Source: Devosia algicola (lineage in GTDB: Bacteria; Pseudomonadota; Alphaproteobacteria; Rhizobiales; Devosiaceae). Taken from it: 64,000 nucleotides of DNA. Within the stretch, counting starts at the first letter, position 1, and each line of letters opens with the position of its first letter. This document shows, piece by piece, positions 20,050 to 29,240 of this stretch. Location: contig NZ_CP118246.1 in NCBI RefSeq assembly GCF_028816455.1, positions 3,486,501 to 3,550,500 on the forward strand, in the 5' to 3' direction. The notes below the pieces were generated by a model. It searched no databases, was not told the origin of the DNA, and worked only from the letters and a program-made list of their open reading frames with translations. Made by a program: the position numbers and the translations under genes.

Positions 20050-21671
20050 CTACTTCATGGGATAGTGGTTGATCCACATCATGCGGGTGTAGGGAATGTC
20101 GGCCGGTGTGACCTTCATGAAGTCCATGTCTTCAAGCGCGCTGACGTCAGCTGTGTTCTTGGTGAAGCCATAGTCAGCCTTGTGGGCGCCTGCGTTCTTG
20201 AGCAGGTTGCCATCGCCATCGCCACTGGGGAACGCCACGATCTCGTCAATCTTGGCGACGCCGCCAAAATAGTCGGGGAAGGGCACCATTGTGGTAAAGT
20301 CATTCATCTTGACTTCTTTCACCATGAACGGACCCGAACCGATTGGCTTCTGCCAGAAGGACGACTGCTGGATCTGCAGTGGATCGATGTCCGGGAAGTA
20401 CTTGGCAGGCAGCGGAGCGAACTGGCTGAACGTCAGCAGCACATTTGGATCTAGTTTGGCAAAGGTCAGCGTGATCGTGTTGCCATCCAGCGCAATGCCG
20501 CTGACATCGTCGGCGCTGCCGTCGCTATAGGCGTCGGCCCCTTCGATCGAGTGGATAGTGTTGGATACCACCGGATTGACCGTTGGGATCATCATTGCCG
20601 TCTTGATGCTCCAGGCAACATCCTCGACCGTCAGCGGTGAGCCATCGTGCCAGGTCAGGCCGTCACGCAGCGTGAAGCTGACCGTCATGCCGTCTTCACT
20701 GACATTGTAGCTTTCGGCCAATTGCGGGCTGAAGCTGGTCAGGCTGCCATCGGCGACCAACAGATGATCGAAAACCACCTTGTTGTGGATCCAGATGCCA
20801 AGATTGAGCCAGGGCTGTTCAAAGAACTGCGCCGGTGCGGTGTTGGTGTACAGAACCTTCTTGCCGTCGGCATCAGGTTCGACCGTCCAGTCAACAATAC
20901 CCCAGTCATAATTATACTGCTCATTGCCATATCCATGGCCGTTGCGGTTTACCCGGTTGCTCTCATAGATGAACAATTGCTGGTAATAGAGCGGGATGGT
21001 GTCAAGCTCTTCGTTCTCATACTTCTGGATGTCGGCATAAGCAGTCTTGAGCCTTTGCCGGATCGGACGTGGCATTGATCGCAGCGATCAACTTGTCCAT
21101 TTCGGGCGTGCCGGGTGTATGTGCCGAACTGCCGGTTGCAAAGCCGTTATAATATTCCTGCAACGCCAATGCGGCGCGGGCGCCATAGCCAAGGTTCCAC
21201 TTGACTGCCGATGGACCGTTTACGGGATCCTCGGGCACAGTGTTCAGCTGGGCGGCAACATCACCTTCAAGAAGGCGATAGTTCATCTTGATGCCAACAT
21301 CGGCCAAATAGGCCTGGAATGCTGCCATCATGTCTGCGGTCAGCTGATCGGCATAGTAGTAGACCATGTCGAGTTCCTGATTGGAATCCCAACCCGCTTC
21401 CTTGAGTAGGCTCCCGTGCCTTGTCGGGATCATACTTGTAAGCGTTAAGTCCTTCTGGCTTTAGTGGCCCATTTGGCAACAAGCCCACCGCGCTGATGGC
21501 CTTCCCCTCCAGGAGCGTATCAACGATGGTGTCCATATCGATGGCGTAAGCGATAGCATGCCGAACGCGAATGTCCGACAGCGGATTAGCGTTTGTCGCT
21601 TGTGCCCAGGCAATCCCTGTTGACACAAGCTGAAACGCGATAACCGCGGCAAGCGCGAAAATCTTCTTCAT
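20050..21671 (-). CDS. Family 5 (SBP_bac_5) substrate-binding protein with reversed half order, two frameshifts
   Basis: Periplasmic binding protein for the dipeptide-type importer, about 539 residues when repaired. It starts at ATG 21671 behind AGGGGA and has a signal peptide ending IAWA-QATN. Right after the signal come segments normally found in the C-terminal half of DppA/OppA relatives: NPLSDIRVRHAIAYAIDMDT, YKYDPDKARELLKEAGWD, LADVGIKMNYRLLEGD. From about residue 262 it continues with segments normally found in the N-terminal half: LAESYNVSEDGMTVSFTLRD, GLTWHDGSPLTVEDVAWSIK, GSGPFMVKEV. It stops at MMWINHYPMK, where the other half would usually follow. Frame breaks at AGGCTC 21408-21413 and GAGCCT 21049-21054 are each repaired by removing one base. 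Confidence 0.85.
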
Positions 21672-21710
21672 TTTCAGTCCCCTTGTTCTTCGGCTTTTCA
21701 AAACCATTGA

Positions 21711-22418
21711 TTACGAAACCGCACCGAGACCGTTGACGGTCTCGAAAAAATAGGTGCCGTAATTGCGAGTCAGATGCCGCGTCAGTATGGCCTCGGCGGC
21801 ATCCGATTTTTTTGCCAGCACTGCTGCCAAAATCTGCTTGTGATCGTCATTGCTGGCGCGATTGCGCGCCTCAAAATCCTCTTGGACCGGCCGGTTTTTC
21901 ATCAGCCGTTCAACGAATGTGTCGTGCAGTGCGGTAAAAATCGGGTTGCCTGGCACTTCCGCCAGCGCCCGGTGAAACTTGGCATCCGCGTCCCGAAACG
22001 CGGCGATATCATGGATAGCAGCTTCGCATTCGTCCACAGCACTGACCATTTTGGCCAGCTGGGCATGGGAGGCATGGACAACGACATGGCGGATCATGCT
22101 GGTTTCAAGAAACAGGCGGGCCTGTTCCAGATGCGCCTTGCCTTCGCTGCTTTGAAAAAAGAACTGCGCCGCGTCGCTGACGCTGAACATGACTCGCGCC
22201 AATGTTGGTTCGGCAACCCGTGGACGGTGTCCCTTGGACAGGTCGGCAACGCCCATGCCCTGCAGCATGGTAATTGCCTCGCGCACCACATTGCGCCCGA
22301 CGCCGAAACGTTCGCACAACTCCCGCTCGGATTGAAACATGTCGCCCGGACGCAACACACCAGCGTGCACTTCGCTCGCTAGCGTCTTGGCAATCTGCAG
22401 CGCAGAAATCGTATTCAT
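21711..22418 (-). CDS. GntR family (FCD subfamily) transcriptional regulator
   Basis: 235 residues from ATG 22418 behind GGAGGAG. The winged helix is SALQIAKTLASEVHAGVLRPGD...SERELCERFGVGRNVVREAITMLQGMGV. The all-helical FCD effector domain follows, with metal-ligand-type residues DADAKFHRALAEVPGNP and later H residues. It lies 39 bases upstream of the binding-protein gene on the same strand, so it probably controls this importer and the downstream catabolic genes, usually in response to a sugar acid or carboxylic acid. Confidence 0.92.
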   Translation of the reverse strand: MNTISALQIAKTLASEVHAGVLRPGDMFQSERELCERFGVGRNVVREAITMLQGMGVADLSKGHRPRVAEPTLARVMFSVSDAAQFFFQSSEGKAHLEQARLFLETSMIRHVVVHASHAQLAKMVSAVDECEAAIHDIAAFRDADAKFHRALAEVPGNPIFTALHDTFVERLMKNRPVQEDFEARNRASNDDHKQILAAVLAKKSDAAEAILTRHLTRNYGTYFFETVNGLGAVS

Positions 22419-22492
22419 CGTCGGTAAAGCTCCTCCAAACTCTCCCACGACCATCAAACTACCAATTCACTTTGGTGTCTAGAAAATAATTT

Positions 22493-22504
22493 TTGGTCAA
22501 CCAA
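22493..22504. promoter_or_regulatory. Candidate FCD-GntR operator
   Basis: The inverted repeat TTGGTCAACCAA fits the TNGT...ACNA form used by FadR-like regulators. It lies about 75 bases upstream of the regulator start and overlaps a minus-strand TTGACC that could be a -35 box. ACCAA and TTTGGT halves also flank it at 22461-22476. Confidence 0.45.
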
Positions 22505-22592
22505 AGGGTATAGTATGGCATTCCAATTACGCGCCCACCGCCAACCACCGGCCACCGACTCGCGGTTTCCTGCAGTCGATCCGGCGCCACTG

Positions 22593-23267
22593 CTAGAGAA
22601 CCTCATGGCGGGCAAAAATATCGACAAGGCGGTCACCGCGACGAATTTCATCGCGAACCGTGTTCTCTGCCGTCACTTTTTCAAACGCTTTTTCAATGGT
22701 TTCCGCGATCACGGCGCTGGGAATAATTACGGTGCCGTCCTGATCGCCAAAGACCAGATCACCGCTGTGTACACCGACGCCGGCGATTTCACCGGGCACA
22801 TCCCACAGCATCAACTTGCCGCGATATTTGGTGTCACTGGGATTGGTGGCTGCGCAATATACCGGAAATCCCATTTCCCGGATCATCCGCGAATCCCGCA
22901 CGCTACCGTCGGTCAGGCAACCCGCAGCGCCGAGATATGTCGAGCGCTCCGACAGAAGCTCGCCCCAGGGCGAAATGCGCGTGTTGCCATGACACACAAG
23001 CACGGGCACATCGTTGGTGCGCAAGCTATCGACCAACGCGATTTCGTGCTCGTAGACCTTGGTCGTCTCGTCGTCGTGATAAATTGGCATGTAAAGGCCG
23101 ACCCGCGCAACGCCGCACAATATCCGGTCGGGGTCCAGTGCGGTTATGCCGGGCGTCAGCACCTGACGATGATAGCCCAGCAAGTCCAGCGTGTCGGCGA
23201 CCACCGCGGTAAACAATTGCTCTCGGCACAATTTTATCAATTCCGAGGTGCGTGTATCAGAACTCAC
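22593..23267 (-). CDS. RraA/HMG aldolase family protein
   Basis: 224 residues. The family core is visible: TAVVADTLDLLG, then GELLSERSTYLGAAGCLTDGSVRDSRMIREMGFPVYC with the conserved G-x-(V/L)-TDG-x-x-R-D metal/pyruvate site, and GVHSGDLVFGDQDGTVIIP. Homologues include 4-hydroxy-4-methyl-2-oxoglutarate/oxaloacetate aldolase-decarboxylases and the RNase E inhibitor RraA; the TDG...RD site favours an enzyme here. GTG 23267 is preferred over TTG 23276 because GGAGGA is nine bases before GTG but touches TTG. Confidence 0.85.
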   Translation of the reverse strand: MSSDTRTSELIKLCREQLFTAVVADTLDLLGYHRQVLTPGITALDPDRILCGVARVGLYMPIYHDDETTKVYEHEIALVDSLRTNDVPVLVCHGNTRISPWGELLSERSTYLGAAGCLTDGSVRDSRMIREMGFPVYCAATNPSDTKYRGKLMLWDVPGEIAGVGVHSGDLVFGDQDGTVIIPSAVIAETIEKAFEKVTAENTVRDEIRRGDRLVDIFARHEVL

Positions 23268-23415
23268 GAACGACAATCCTCCATCGTCAGACCAATATGG
23301 CTTGGCGCGTACCGCTGCCGTATTTTACGAGGCAACCAGTGCCAACATGTTGTAATAAAACAGATATTTTGTTTCGATTTCGCTTCTTCAACCTTGTTGA
23401 CAGCTCAAGATATCT

Positions 23416-23436
23416 CATTAACATAACAACATAGTA
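23416..23436. promoter_or_regulatory. Repeated AT-rich regulatory element A
   Basis: This 21-base element matches 18 of 21 positions of the element at 32409-32429; both begin CATTAA and end AACATAGTA. It sits in the 258-base gap between the divergent RraA-like gene and the Gfo/Idh operon. I see nothing else in that gap. Confidence 0.5.
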
Positions 23437-23525
23437 TTTGGCTAAGTCAAGCGACAATTCGGATGCGGCATGTCCTCGGGCCCCGAGGCGACGCTAGCGC
23501 CCAAAACTGTGCTTCCGGGGGATCT

Positions 23526-24536
23526 GTGAGAAAATACGTATTGATCATAGGCGCCGGGGGCATAGCTCGTCGCCATCTCGAGGGGTACCGGCAAACTGGC
23601 CGCGCTGACCTTTCAATCGTTGAGCCTGATGCCGAAAAGCGTGCGGCGGTGGCAACCGATTTCAGCCTCGCTGCCGCCTATCCTAGTCTTGATGCCGCCC
23701 CGCTTGATCAATTTGATCTCGCCGTTATCTGCGCCCCCGCCCATGTCCATGTTCAGCTTATGCGTGTTTGTGCCGAGGCGGGGCTGCCGTTTCTGGTCGA
23801 AAAGCCGCTGTCGGTCGAACGTGAAGGCGTCGATTCAGTACTTGAACTTGTCGCGCAGAAGGGCATTTTGGCCCGCGTCGGTTATGTTCGTCGCGTTGGC
23901 AAGGAGGTTCAGGCTCTGCGCCAGCAGGTGCTGGGCGGCAAGATCGGCGACCTGAAGCTGGTTTATATGAATTCGTCGCAGGAATTCCCCAAATATCGGC
24001 CCGATTATCGTCAAACCTATTATGCCCGCCCTGAAATGGGCGGCGGCGCCATCCTTGATGCGGCCAGCCATCTGTTTGACCTGTTGATCTGGATCGCCGG
24101 GGCCCCTGATCAGGTCATGTGCATGTATGACCGGCTAGTGCTTCAAGGCACCGACACCGAGGACACCTGCCTGATCAGCATTCGCTTCCAAAGCGGGGTC
24201 ATGGCCAACATCGTGCTCAACCAGTTTCAAAAACCCAATGTCGCGACCTTTGAATTCATCGGCACCAACGGCAATTTGCAGCTAGAGCAATCCAGATTGA
24301 ATTTTGCCGATGATGATAGTGGCAATTGGCGCGAAACTCATGACTTCATGGCTGGCATGGTACCAACCGAAGCGCATCAGGCGCGCTTCGGTTTGCAGGC
24401 CCATGCCATGCTCGACGCACTTGAGGGTAAACGCTGCGAACTGGCGACGCTTGCCGAAGCGCGACAAAACCTGATGATCGCCCATGCCGCCAAGCAATCC
24501 TGGCAGGAAAAACGCATCATCACGGTGGCACCATGA
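23526..24536 (+). CDS. Gfo/Idh/MocA family oxidoreductase
   Basis: 336-residue NAD(P)-dependent dehydrogenase from GTG 23526. Rossmann motif VLIIGAGGIARRHLEGY, the EKP catalytic motif in GLPFLVEKPLSVERE, and a C-terminal alpha/beta sheet domain with GGGAILDAASHLFDLLIW carrying the conserved D...H pair. Such enzymes oxidise or reduce sugars, inositols or sugar acids. First gene of a run of seven same-strand genes. Confidence 0.92.
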   Translation: MRKYVLIIGAGGIARRHLEGYRQTGRADLSIVEPDAEKRAAVATDFSLAAAYPSLDAAPLDQFDLAVICAPAHVHVQLMRVCAEAGLPFLVEKPLSVEREGVDSVLELVAQKGILARVGYVRRVGKEVQALRQQVLGGKIGDLKLVYMNSSQEFPKYRPDYRQTYYARPEMGGGAILDAASHLFDLLIWIAGAPDQVMCMYDRLVLQGTDTEDTCLISIRFQSGVMANIVLNQFQKPNVATFEFIGTNGNLQLEQSRLNFADDDSGNWRETHDFMAGMVPTEAHQARFGLQAHAMLDALEGKRCELATLAEARQNLMIAHAAKQSWQEKRIITVAP

Positions 24537-25327
24537 GTGTACAGGCGTTGCCCTTCTCGCTGGCTGGAAAGTCAATTCTGATTGCCGGCGGCGCTGGTTA
24601 TCTCGCCACGCCGGTCGCCGCTCTGGCCGCGGATCTGGGTGCCAATCTCTGCATCGCCGATCGTGATCCCGATCGCCTGAAAACTGCCCTAACCGAACTG
24701 GGCAATAGAAAGTGTGGGGGCGATATTTTCGGCATTGACCTCGATATTGGCGATGAAAATTCGATCAATGCCTGCATTGATGCCTGCACAGCGCGGTTTG
24801 GTCACCTCGATGGCTTTGTCAACGCCACATTCGGCTCAACCAGCAAGCGGTTGGAGGAATTGTCGGGCGACGATTTCGACCGTGCCAATCGGGTGAATTT
24901 GACCGGTGCCTTCCTGGCGGCGCGTAAGGTAGCCGCGCAAATGAAGCAGGGTGGCAGCATACTCATGTACGCCTCGATGTACGGTCTGGTGGCGCCCAAT
25001 CCCGCACTTTATCCCGAAGGGTTAAACCCGAACCCGATCGAATATGGCACCGGCAAAGCCGGTATTGCGCAGATGGTGCGTTATCTGGCTGCCCACTATG
25101 GCCCGCGCAATATCCGCGTCAACGCCATCGCGCCTGGCCCGTTTCCAAATTTGAACACTACCGGCTGGAACAAGCCCTTCGTCAAGAACCTTGAACAGCA
25201 CACCATGTTGGGGCGCACCGGCGAGCAACACGAAACCGCCGGTGCTGCCGCCTTCCTGCTATCACCTGCCGCCAGTTACATCACCGGGCAGGTCCTCAGC
25301 GTCGATGGCGGCTGGACCGCGTGGTAA
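24533..25327 (+). CDS. SDR family oxidoreductase
   Basis: 264 residues. The N-terminal cofactor motif is slightly unusual (IAGGAGYLATPVAALAADLGA). The catalytic Tyr/Lys appear as YGTGKAGIAQMVRYLAAHYG after a Ser-bearing SILMYASMYG, and the usual PGPF and SYITGQVLSVDGGWTAW ending is present. It overlaps the upstream dehydrogenase by four bases (ATGA), so the two are translationally coupled. Confidence 0.92.
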   Translation: MSVQALPFSLAGKSILIAGGAGYLATPVAALAADLGANLCIADRDPDRLKTALTELGNRKCGGDIFGIDLDIGDENSINACIDACTARFGHLDGFVNATFGSTSKRLEELSGDDFDRANRVNLTGAFLAARKVAAQMKQGGSILMYASMYGLVAPNPALYPEGLNPNPIEYGTGKAGIAQMVRYLAAHYGPRNIRVNAIAPGPFPNLNTTGWNKPFVKNLEQHTMLGRTGEQHETAGAAAFLLSPAASYITGQVLSVDGGWTAW

Positions 25328-25341
25328 AGGGAGTATCGACA

Positions 25342-26301
25342 ATGCCCGGTTTTCCACTTACCCAGCCAACAATACGGCTTGCCATGTTGGGCATGGTCGA
25401 GGGCAATGGTCACCCCTATTCGTGGAGCATCATCATCAATGGCGACTATGATGCGGACGCTCTGGCCAACTGTCCCTATGCGGCGATCAAGACGTATATC
25501 GGCAAGCAACCTCGGAACACATTGGGGATCGCCGGTGCCGAGGTAACCCACATCTGGACAGATGACCTCAACGACGCCGAGTCGGTCGCCAAGGTCGCGA
25601 AAATTCCTAATGTCGTGGCGCGCGCCGAGGATGTGATCGGTCACGTCGATGCGGTTTTGGTCGCCACCGACAAGGGATTTGAGCATATCGAGCGCTGTCG
25701 GCCCTTTGTCGAGGCCGGACTGCCCGTCTTCGTTGACAAGCCGCTCTGCGACAATCGCGCCGATCTTGCGACCTTCTCGGATTGGGTGGCCAAGGGGCAT
25801 CCGCTCATCAGTTCATCGGCCATGCGCTACTGCAAGGAATTTGAACCGTTTCACCGTGCAACCCATGAATTTGGCGCGCTGCGCTATATTGACATGACGA
25901 TGGCCAAAAGCTGGGAAACCTACGGCATTCACGCCCTTGAAGCGGTTTACCCCATTGTCGGGCCGGGATTTGTGTCGGTGCGCAACACCGGCGACAAGGA
26001 TCGCAACATCGTGCATGCCAAACATTGCGACGGCGTTGACGTCACGCTCGCGGTTATCAACGATCTGTACGGCGGCTTCGGCTTGATGACGCTGGCCGGG
26101 ACGGCAGCAGCCACCCAATTGCGGTTCTTTGACAATTACTATTCCTTCAAGCAGCAATTGCAGGCTTATGTCGACTATTTGCGATCCGGCACTCCACCCG
26201 TCCCCTGGGCCGAAACCCGCGAACTCATGCAATTGGTTATTGCCGGGCTCGAAAGCCGCAATGACGGCGGACGCGAAGTATTTTTATCAGAATTGGAGTA
26301 G
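25342..26301 (+). CDS. Gfo/Idh/MocA family oxidoreductase (second)
   Basis: 319 residues from ATG 25342 behind AAAGGGAG. The Rossmann start IRLAMLGMVEGNGHPYSW is atypical of the family, but DAVLVATDKGFEHIERCRPFVEAGLPVFVDKPLCDN provides the EKP-equivalent DKP lysine. WETYGIHALEAVYPIVG provides the catalytic H. It diverges strongly from the Gfo/Idh protein at 23526, so the pair probably catalyses different steps. Confidence 0.88.
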   Translation: MPGFPLTQPTIRLAMLGMVEGNGHPYSWSIIINGDYDADALANCPYAAIKTYIGKQPRNTLGIAGAEVTHIWTDDLNDAESVAKVAKIPNVVARAEDVIGHVDAVLVATDKGFEHIERCRPFVEAGLPVFVDKPLCDNRADLATFSDWVAKGHPLISSSAMRYCKEFEPFHRATHEFGALRYIDMTMAKSWETYGIHALEAVYPIVGPGFVSVRNTGDKDRNIVHAKHCDGVDVTLAVINDLYGGFGLMTLAGTAAATQLRFFDNYYSFKQQLQAYVDYLRSGTPPVPWAETRELMQLVIAGLESRNDGGREVFLSELE

Positions 26302-26304
26302 GTG

Positions 26305-27093
26305 ATGACCACAATATTGGACAGTTTCTCACTGGCGGGGAAAACCGCATTGGTGACTGGCGGCGCTGGACTATATGGCCGCCAGATCGTAGCTGCCGTA
26401 GCCGAAGCCGGCGCCCGGACCTTTATTGCCGCCCGCGACCTGGAAAAGCTCGAAATTGTCGCTGCCGAAGAGCGCGCCCGCGGTTATGACGTGACCGCTC
26501 ACCATCTCGATCTGGGGTCGGATCAGTCCATCGAAAAACTTCATGCCGACATCATCGCCGCCGCTGGAAAGTGCGACATCCTGATCAATAATGCGGTCAC
26601 CCGGTCCGCCATTTCCGGTTGGCACCATGATCTGGACGCCTACGACAAAAGCCTGCACGTCAACGCCTCGGCGCTGTTCAAGATCACCCATCTGTTCAGC
26701 CAGAACATGCGTCAGAACCGCAGCGGCTCGATCATCAATATCGGCTCGATGATGGGGTCGGTCGGCGTTGAAATGCACAACTATGTCGGCACCGACATGA
26801 TGGCGAACCCATCGCCAATCTATCATTATGAGAAGGGTGGCATGCTCAACTTCAGTCGTTGGGCCGCCAGCATTCTGGGGCCGGATAATGTCCGCGTAAA
26901 TTGTTTGGCGCCCGGTGGTTTTTTGAGCGGGCAGCCCGAAAAATTTGTCAAAAACTACAGTGATCGCACCCAGTTGGGCCGCATGGCCAATGACACCGAT
27001 CTCAAGGGCGCCATTGTTTTTCTCGCCTCCGACGCCTCCGCCTATATCACCGGCGCCAACATTCCTGTCGATGGCGGCTACACAGCCAAATAA
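26305..27093 (+). CDS. SDR family oxidoreductase (second)
   Basis: 262 residues: TGGAGLYGRQIVAAVAEAGAR (cofactor), NNAVTRSAISGW, IINIGSMMGSVG (Ser) and YHYEKGGMLNF (Tyr/Lys), then the C-terminal YITGANIPVDGGYTAK. ATG 26305 is chosen over GTG 26302. It follows the second Gfo/Idh gene by three bases, repeating the Gfo-SDR pattern seen at 23526-25327. Confidence 0.92.
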   Translation: MTTILDSFSLAGKTALVTGGAGLYGRQIVAAVAEAGARTFIAARDLEKLEIVAAEERARGYDVTAHHLDLGSDQSIEKLHADIIAAAGKCDILINNAVTRSAISGWHHDLDAYDKSLHVNASALFKITHLFSQNMRQNRSGSIINIGSMMGSVGVEMHNYVGTDMMANPSPIYHYEKGGMLNFSRWAASILGPDNVRVNCLAPGGFLSGQPEKFVKNYSDRTQLGRMANDTDLKGAIVFLASDASAYITGANIPVDGGYTAK

Positions 27094-27113
27094 TGCAACC
27101 TGATGAGGCTATC

Positions 27114-27926
27114 ATGACGTCTGCTCAACCCTACACCGCCGGGCCCGCAACCCAATTTGCCATGCGACCCAGTCGAGTTCTGCGCACCATCCGCGAGGGC
27201 AAGGTCGCCCGTGTTCTCAAACTCAATACCAGCGATGCCAAGGTCGCCGAAGTGTTTGCGTCGGCCCAGCCCGATGCCATTTGGCTGTGCATGGAGCATA
27301 CCTCGGCCAGTTTCGAACAGATCGAAAATCAGATCCGCGCCGCAAAACTCTATGATGTCGATACATTGGTCCGCGTCGCGCGCGGCAGCTATTCGGACTA
27401 TATTCGCCCCCTCGAAATGGATGCTACCGGCCTGATCGTGCCGCATGTGATGAATCTGGCCGATGCCACCATGGTGCGCGACTTCACCAAATTTGCCCCG
27501 GTCGGCAAGCGCGCCGTCGACGGCGGCAACAATGATGCCATGTTCACCCGCGTCAGCTTTCTCGACTATCTGGCCACCGCCAATCAGGAACGCTTTGTGT
27601 GCCATCAGATCGAAGACCCAGAGGCGCTTGACGATCTCGATCGGATTGCCGAACTTGACGGCGTTGATGCGCTGTTTTTTGGCCCTGGCGACTATTCGGT
27701 GGCTCTGGGCATTCCAGGCCAGATTCAACATCCCGATATCAAGTCGGTGCGCAAGAAAGTGGCAGAGGTGGCCCGCAAACACGGCAAGATTGCCGCCACT
27801 GTCGGTGGTCCAGACGTTTTGGGCGACTATGTCGATATGGGCTATAATCTCATCAATGTCGGCGCGGACGTGATCGCCTTGGCAAATTACGCCGACGAAT
27901 TATTGTCGGCCTTTGATAAACTGTGA
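27114..27926 (+). CDS. HpcH/HpaI aldolase family protein
   Basis: 270-residue class II aldolase. Metal and substrate motifs: WLCMEHTSASFEQ, the glycine/asparagine loop DGGNNDAMF, CHQIEDPEAL (metal Glu) and DALFFGPGDYSVALG (metal Asp). Such enzymes cleave 2-keto-3-deoxy sugar acids or 2-oxo-hydroxy acids to pyruvate or glyoxylate and an aldehyde. ATG 27114 has TGAGG upstream; ATG 27093, overlapping the previous stop, is an alternative. Confidence 0.9.
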   Translation: MTSAQPYTAGPATQFAMRPSRVLRTIREGKVARVLKLNTSDAKVAEVFASAQPDAIWLCMEHTSASFEQIENQIRAAKLYDVDTLVRVARGSYSDYIRPLEMDATGLIVPHVMNLADATMVRDFTKFAPVGKRAVDGGNNDAMFTRVSFLDYLATANQERFVCHQIEDPEALDDLDRIAELDGVDALFFGPGDYSVALGIPGQIQHPDIKSVRKKVAEVARKHGKIAATVGGPDVLGDYVDMGYNLINVGADVIALANYADELLSAFDKL

Positions 27927-29209
27927 TGCTCGACCTTAGCGAAATCACCAGCACTATTTTGGACGGGCGCACCAAAGGTCTTCCGGGCACCGCCAGTCCC
28001 TTCAAACTCGCTGATGTCGGCCTAAAACGCTGGAATGTCCTGGCCGAGGATTTGCCGCTGCCCCTTATGGTGCTCAAGCGCAGTGCATTGGACTACAACG
28101 CCAATTTGTTCGCGGACTACCTCACCCAGCGTGGCCTGTCGCTGGCGCCGCATGGCAAGACCACCATGTGTCCACAGATTTTTGATGAGCAGTTGCGCAA
28201 TGGCGCCTGGGCCATAAGCGCCGCAACAGCCAATCAGGCGCACACCATGCACCACTTCGGTGTGCGGCGCATTATTTTGGCCAATCAACTCGTTGGCAAG
28301 ACGAACATTGCCATGATCGCGCAGCTTTTGGCGGGCGATCCAGACTTCGAGTTCTACTGTTTCCTCGATTCCCGCAACCAACTCCAACAGCTGCAACAGC
28401 ATCTGGCCGGTAAAAAACTGCGGCGACCAGTGCGCCTGTTGATCGAAATTGGTGCCAAGGGCGGGCGCACCGGCGTGCGTGATCTTGATACTGCACTGGC
28501 GCTTGAAGCTGCCATTCGTCAGTGCGACGCCGACCAGTTGGCATTTGCCGGCCTATCCGCATTCGAGGGTGCATTGCCGGGGTTGGATCAGGGCTCCAAC
28601 CCTGTGAGCGACTTCGCCGATTTTGTCGTAAAGGTCGCCCAAGCCCTCCCACCGGAAGCCTTCGCCAAGCTTGACCAATTCATCATGAGTGGCGGTGGAT
28701 CGGCCTATTTCGACATGATTGCCGACCGATTTGCCAAGCTTGACCTTGCAGTGCCCACCCGCATCGTTTTGCGCAGCGGCTGCTATGTCACCAACGACCA
28801 TGGGGCCTATCACAATTTGCAGGAAGCCGCGCGACGCGATCCGAACCGGCATTGGAATGCCGCTTTCCAGCCGGCGCTGGAGGCCTGGTCCTATGTGCAG
28901 TCGATACCCGAGCCCGGTCTGGCATTTCTGACCATGGGAAAGCGCGACATTCCTTTTGACGCCGGTCTGCCCCTGCCGATCAAGCGCTATCGTCCCGGCG
29001 TCGGTTTCCTCGACGTCGGAAAAGCTGAAATTTTTAACACCAACGACCAGCACGCCTATGTCCGACTGGGCGAAGGGATGGATTGGCAGGTTGGTGACAT
29101 GATTGGCTCTGGTATTTCCCATCCCTGCACCGCCTTTGACAAATGGCACTGTATACCAGTCGTTGATGATGGCTATGATGTCATTGACGCCATGCTCACC
29201 TTTTTCTGA
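27926..29209 (+). CDS. D-threonine aldolase / D-serine dehydratase-like PLP enzyme (DSD1 family)
   Basis: 427 residues with an alanine-racemase-type barrel. The PLP lysine is in LAPHGKTTMCPQIF near residue 79. A C-terminal zinc site is suggested by SGISHPCTAFDKW, as in eukaryotic DSD and D-threonine aldolases. These enzymes act on 3-hydroxy-D-amino acids. The start overlaps the aldolase stop (TGATG), so the two enzymes are coupled. It may cleave a hydroxy-amino acid made in this pathway. Confidence 0.87.
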   Translation: MLDLSEITSTILDGRTKGLPGTASPFKLADVGLKRWNVLAEDLPLPLMVLKRSALDYNANLFADYLTQRGLSLAPHGKTTMCPQIFDEQLRNGAWAISAATANQAHTMHHFGVRRIILANQLVGKTNIAMIAQLLAGDPDFEFYCFLDSRNQLQQLQQHLAGKKLRRPVRLLIEIGAKGGRTGVRDLDTALALEAAIRQCDADQLAFAGLSAFEGALPGLDQGSNPVSDFADFVVKVAQALPPEAFAKLDQFIMSGGGSAYFDMIADRFAKLDLAVPTRIVLRSGCYVTNDHGAYHNLQEAARRDPNRHWNAAFQPALEAWSYVQSIPEPGLAFLTMGKRDIPFDAGLPLPIKRYRPGVGFLDVGKAEIFNTNDQHAYVRLGEGMDWQVGDMIGSGISHPCTAFDKWHCIPVVDDGYDVIDAMLTFF

Positions 29210-29240
29210 AAAACTGATTCGACGATCTGGAGACTGCAAA

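Noticed and set aside
22515-23426. A 303-codon open frame on the plus strand.
   Set aside because: It is antisense to the RraA-like gene, which shows the full family core; the plus-strand translation looks random.
27078-27782. A 234-codon open frame on the minus strand.
   Set aside because: It is antisense to the HpcH/HpaI aldolase and lacks any known domain.
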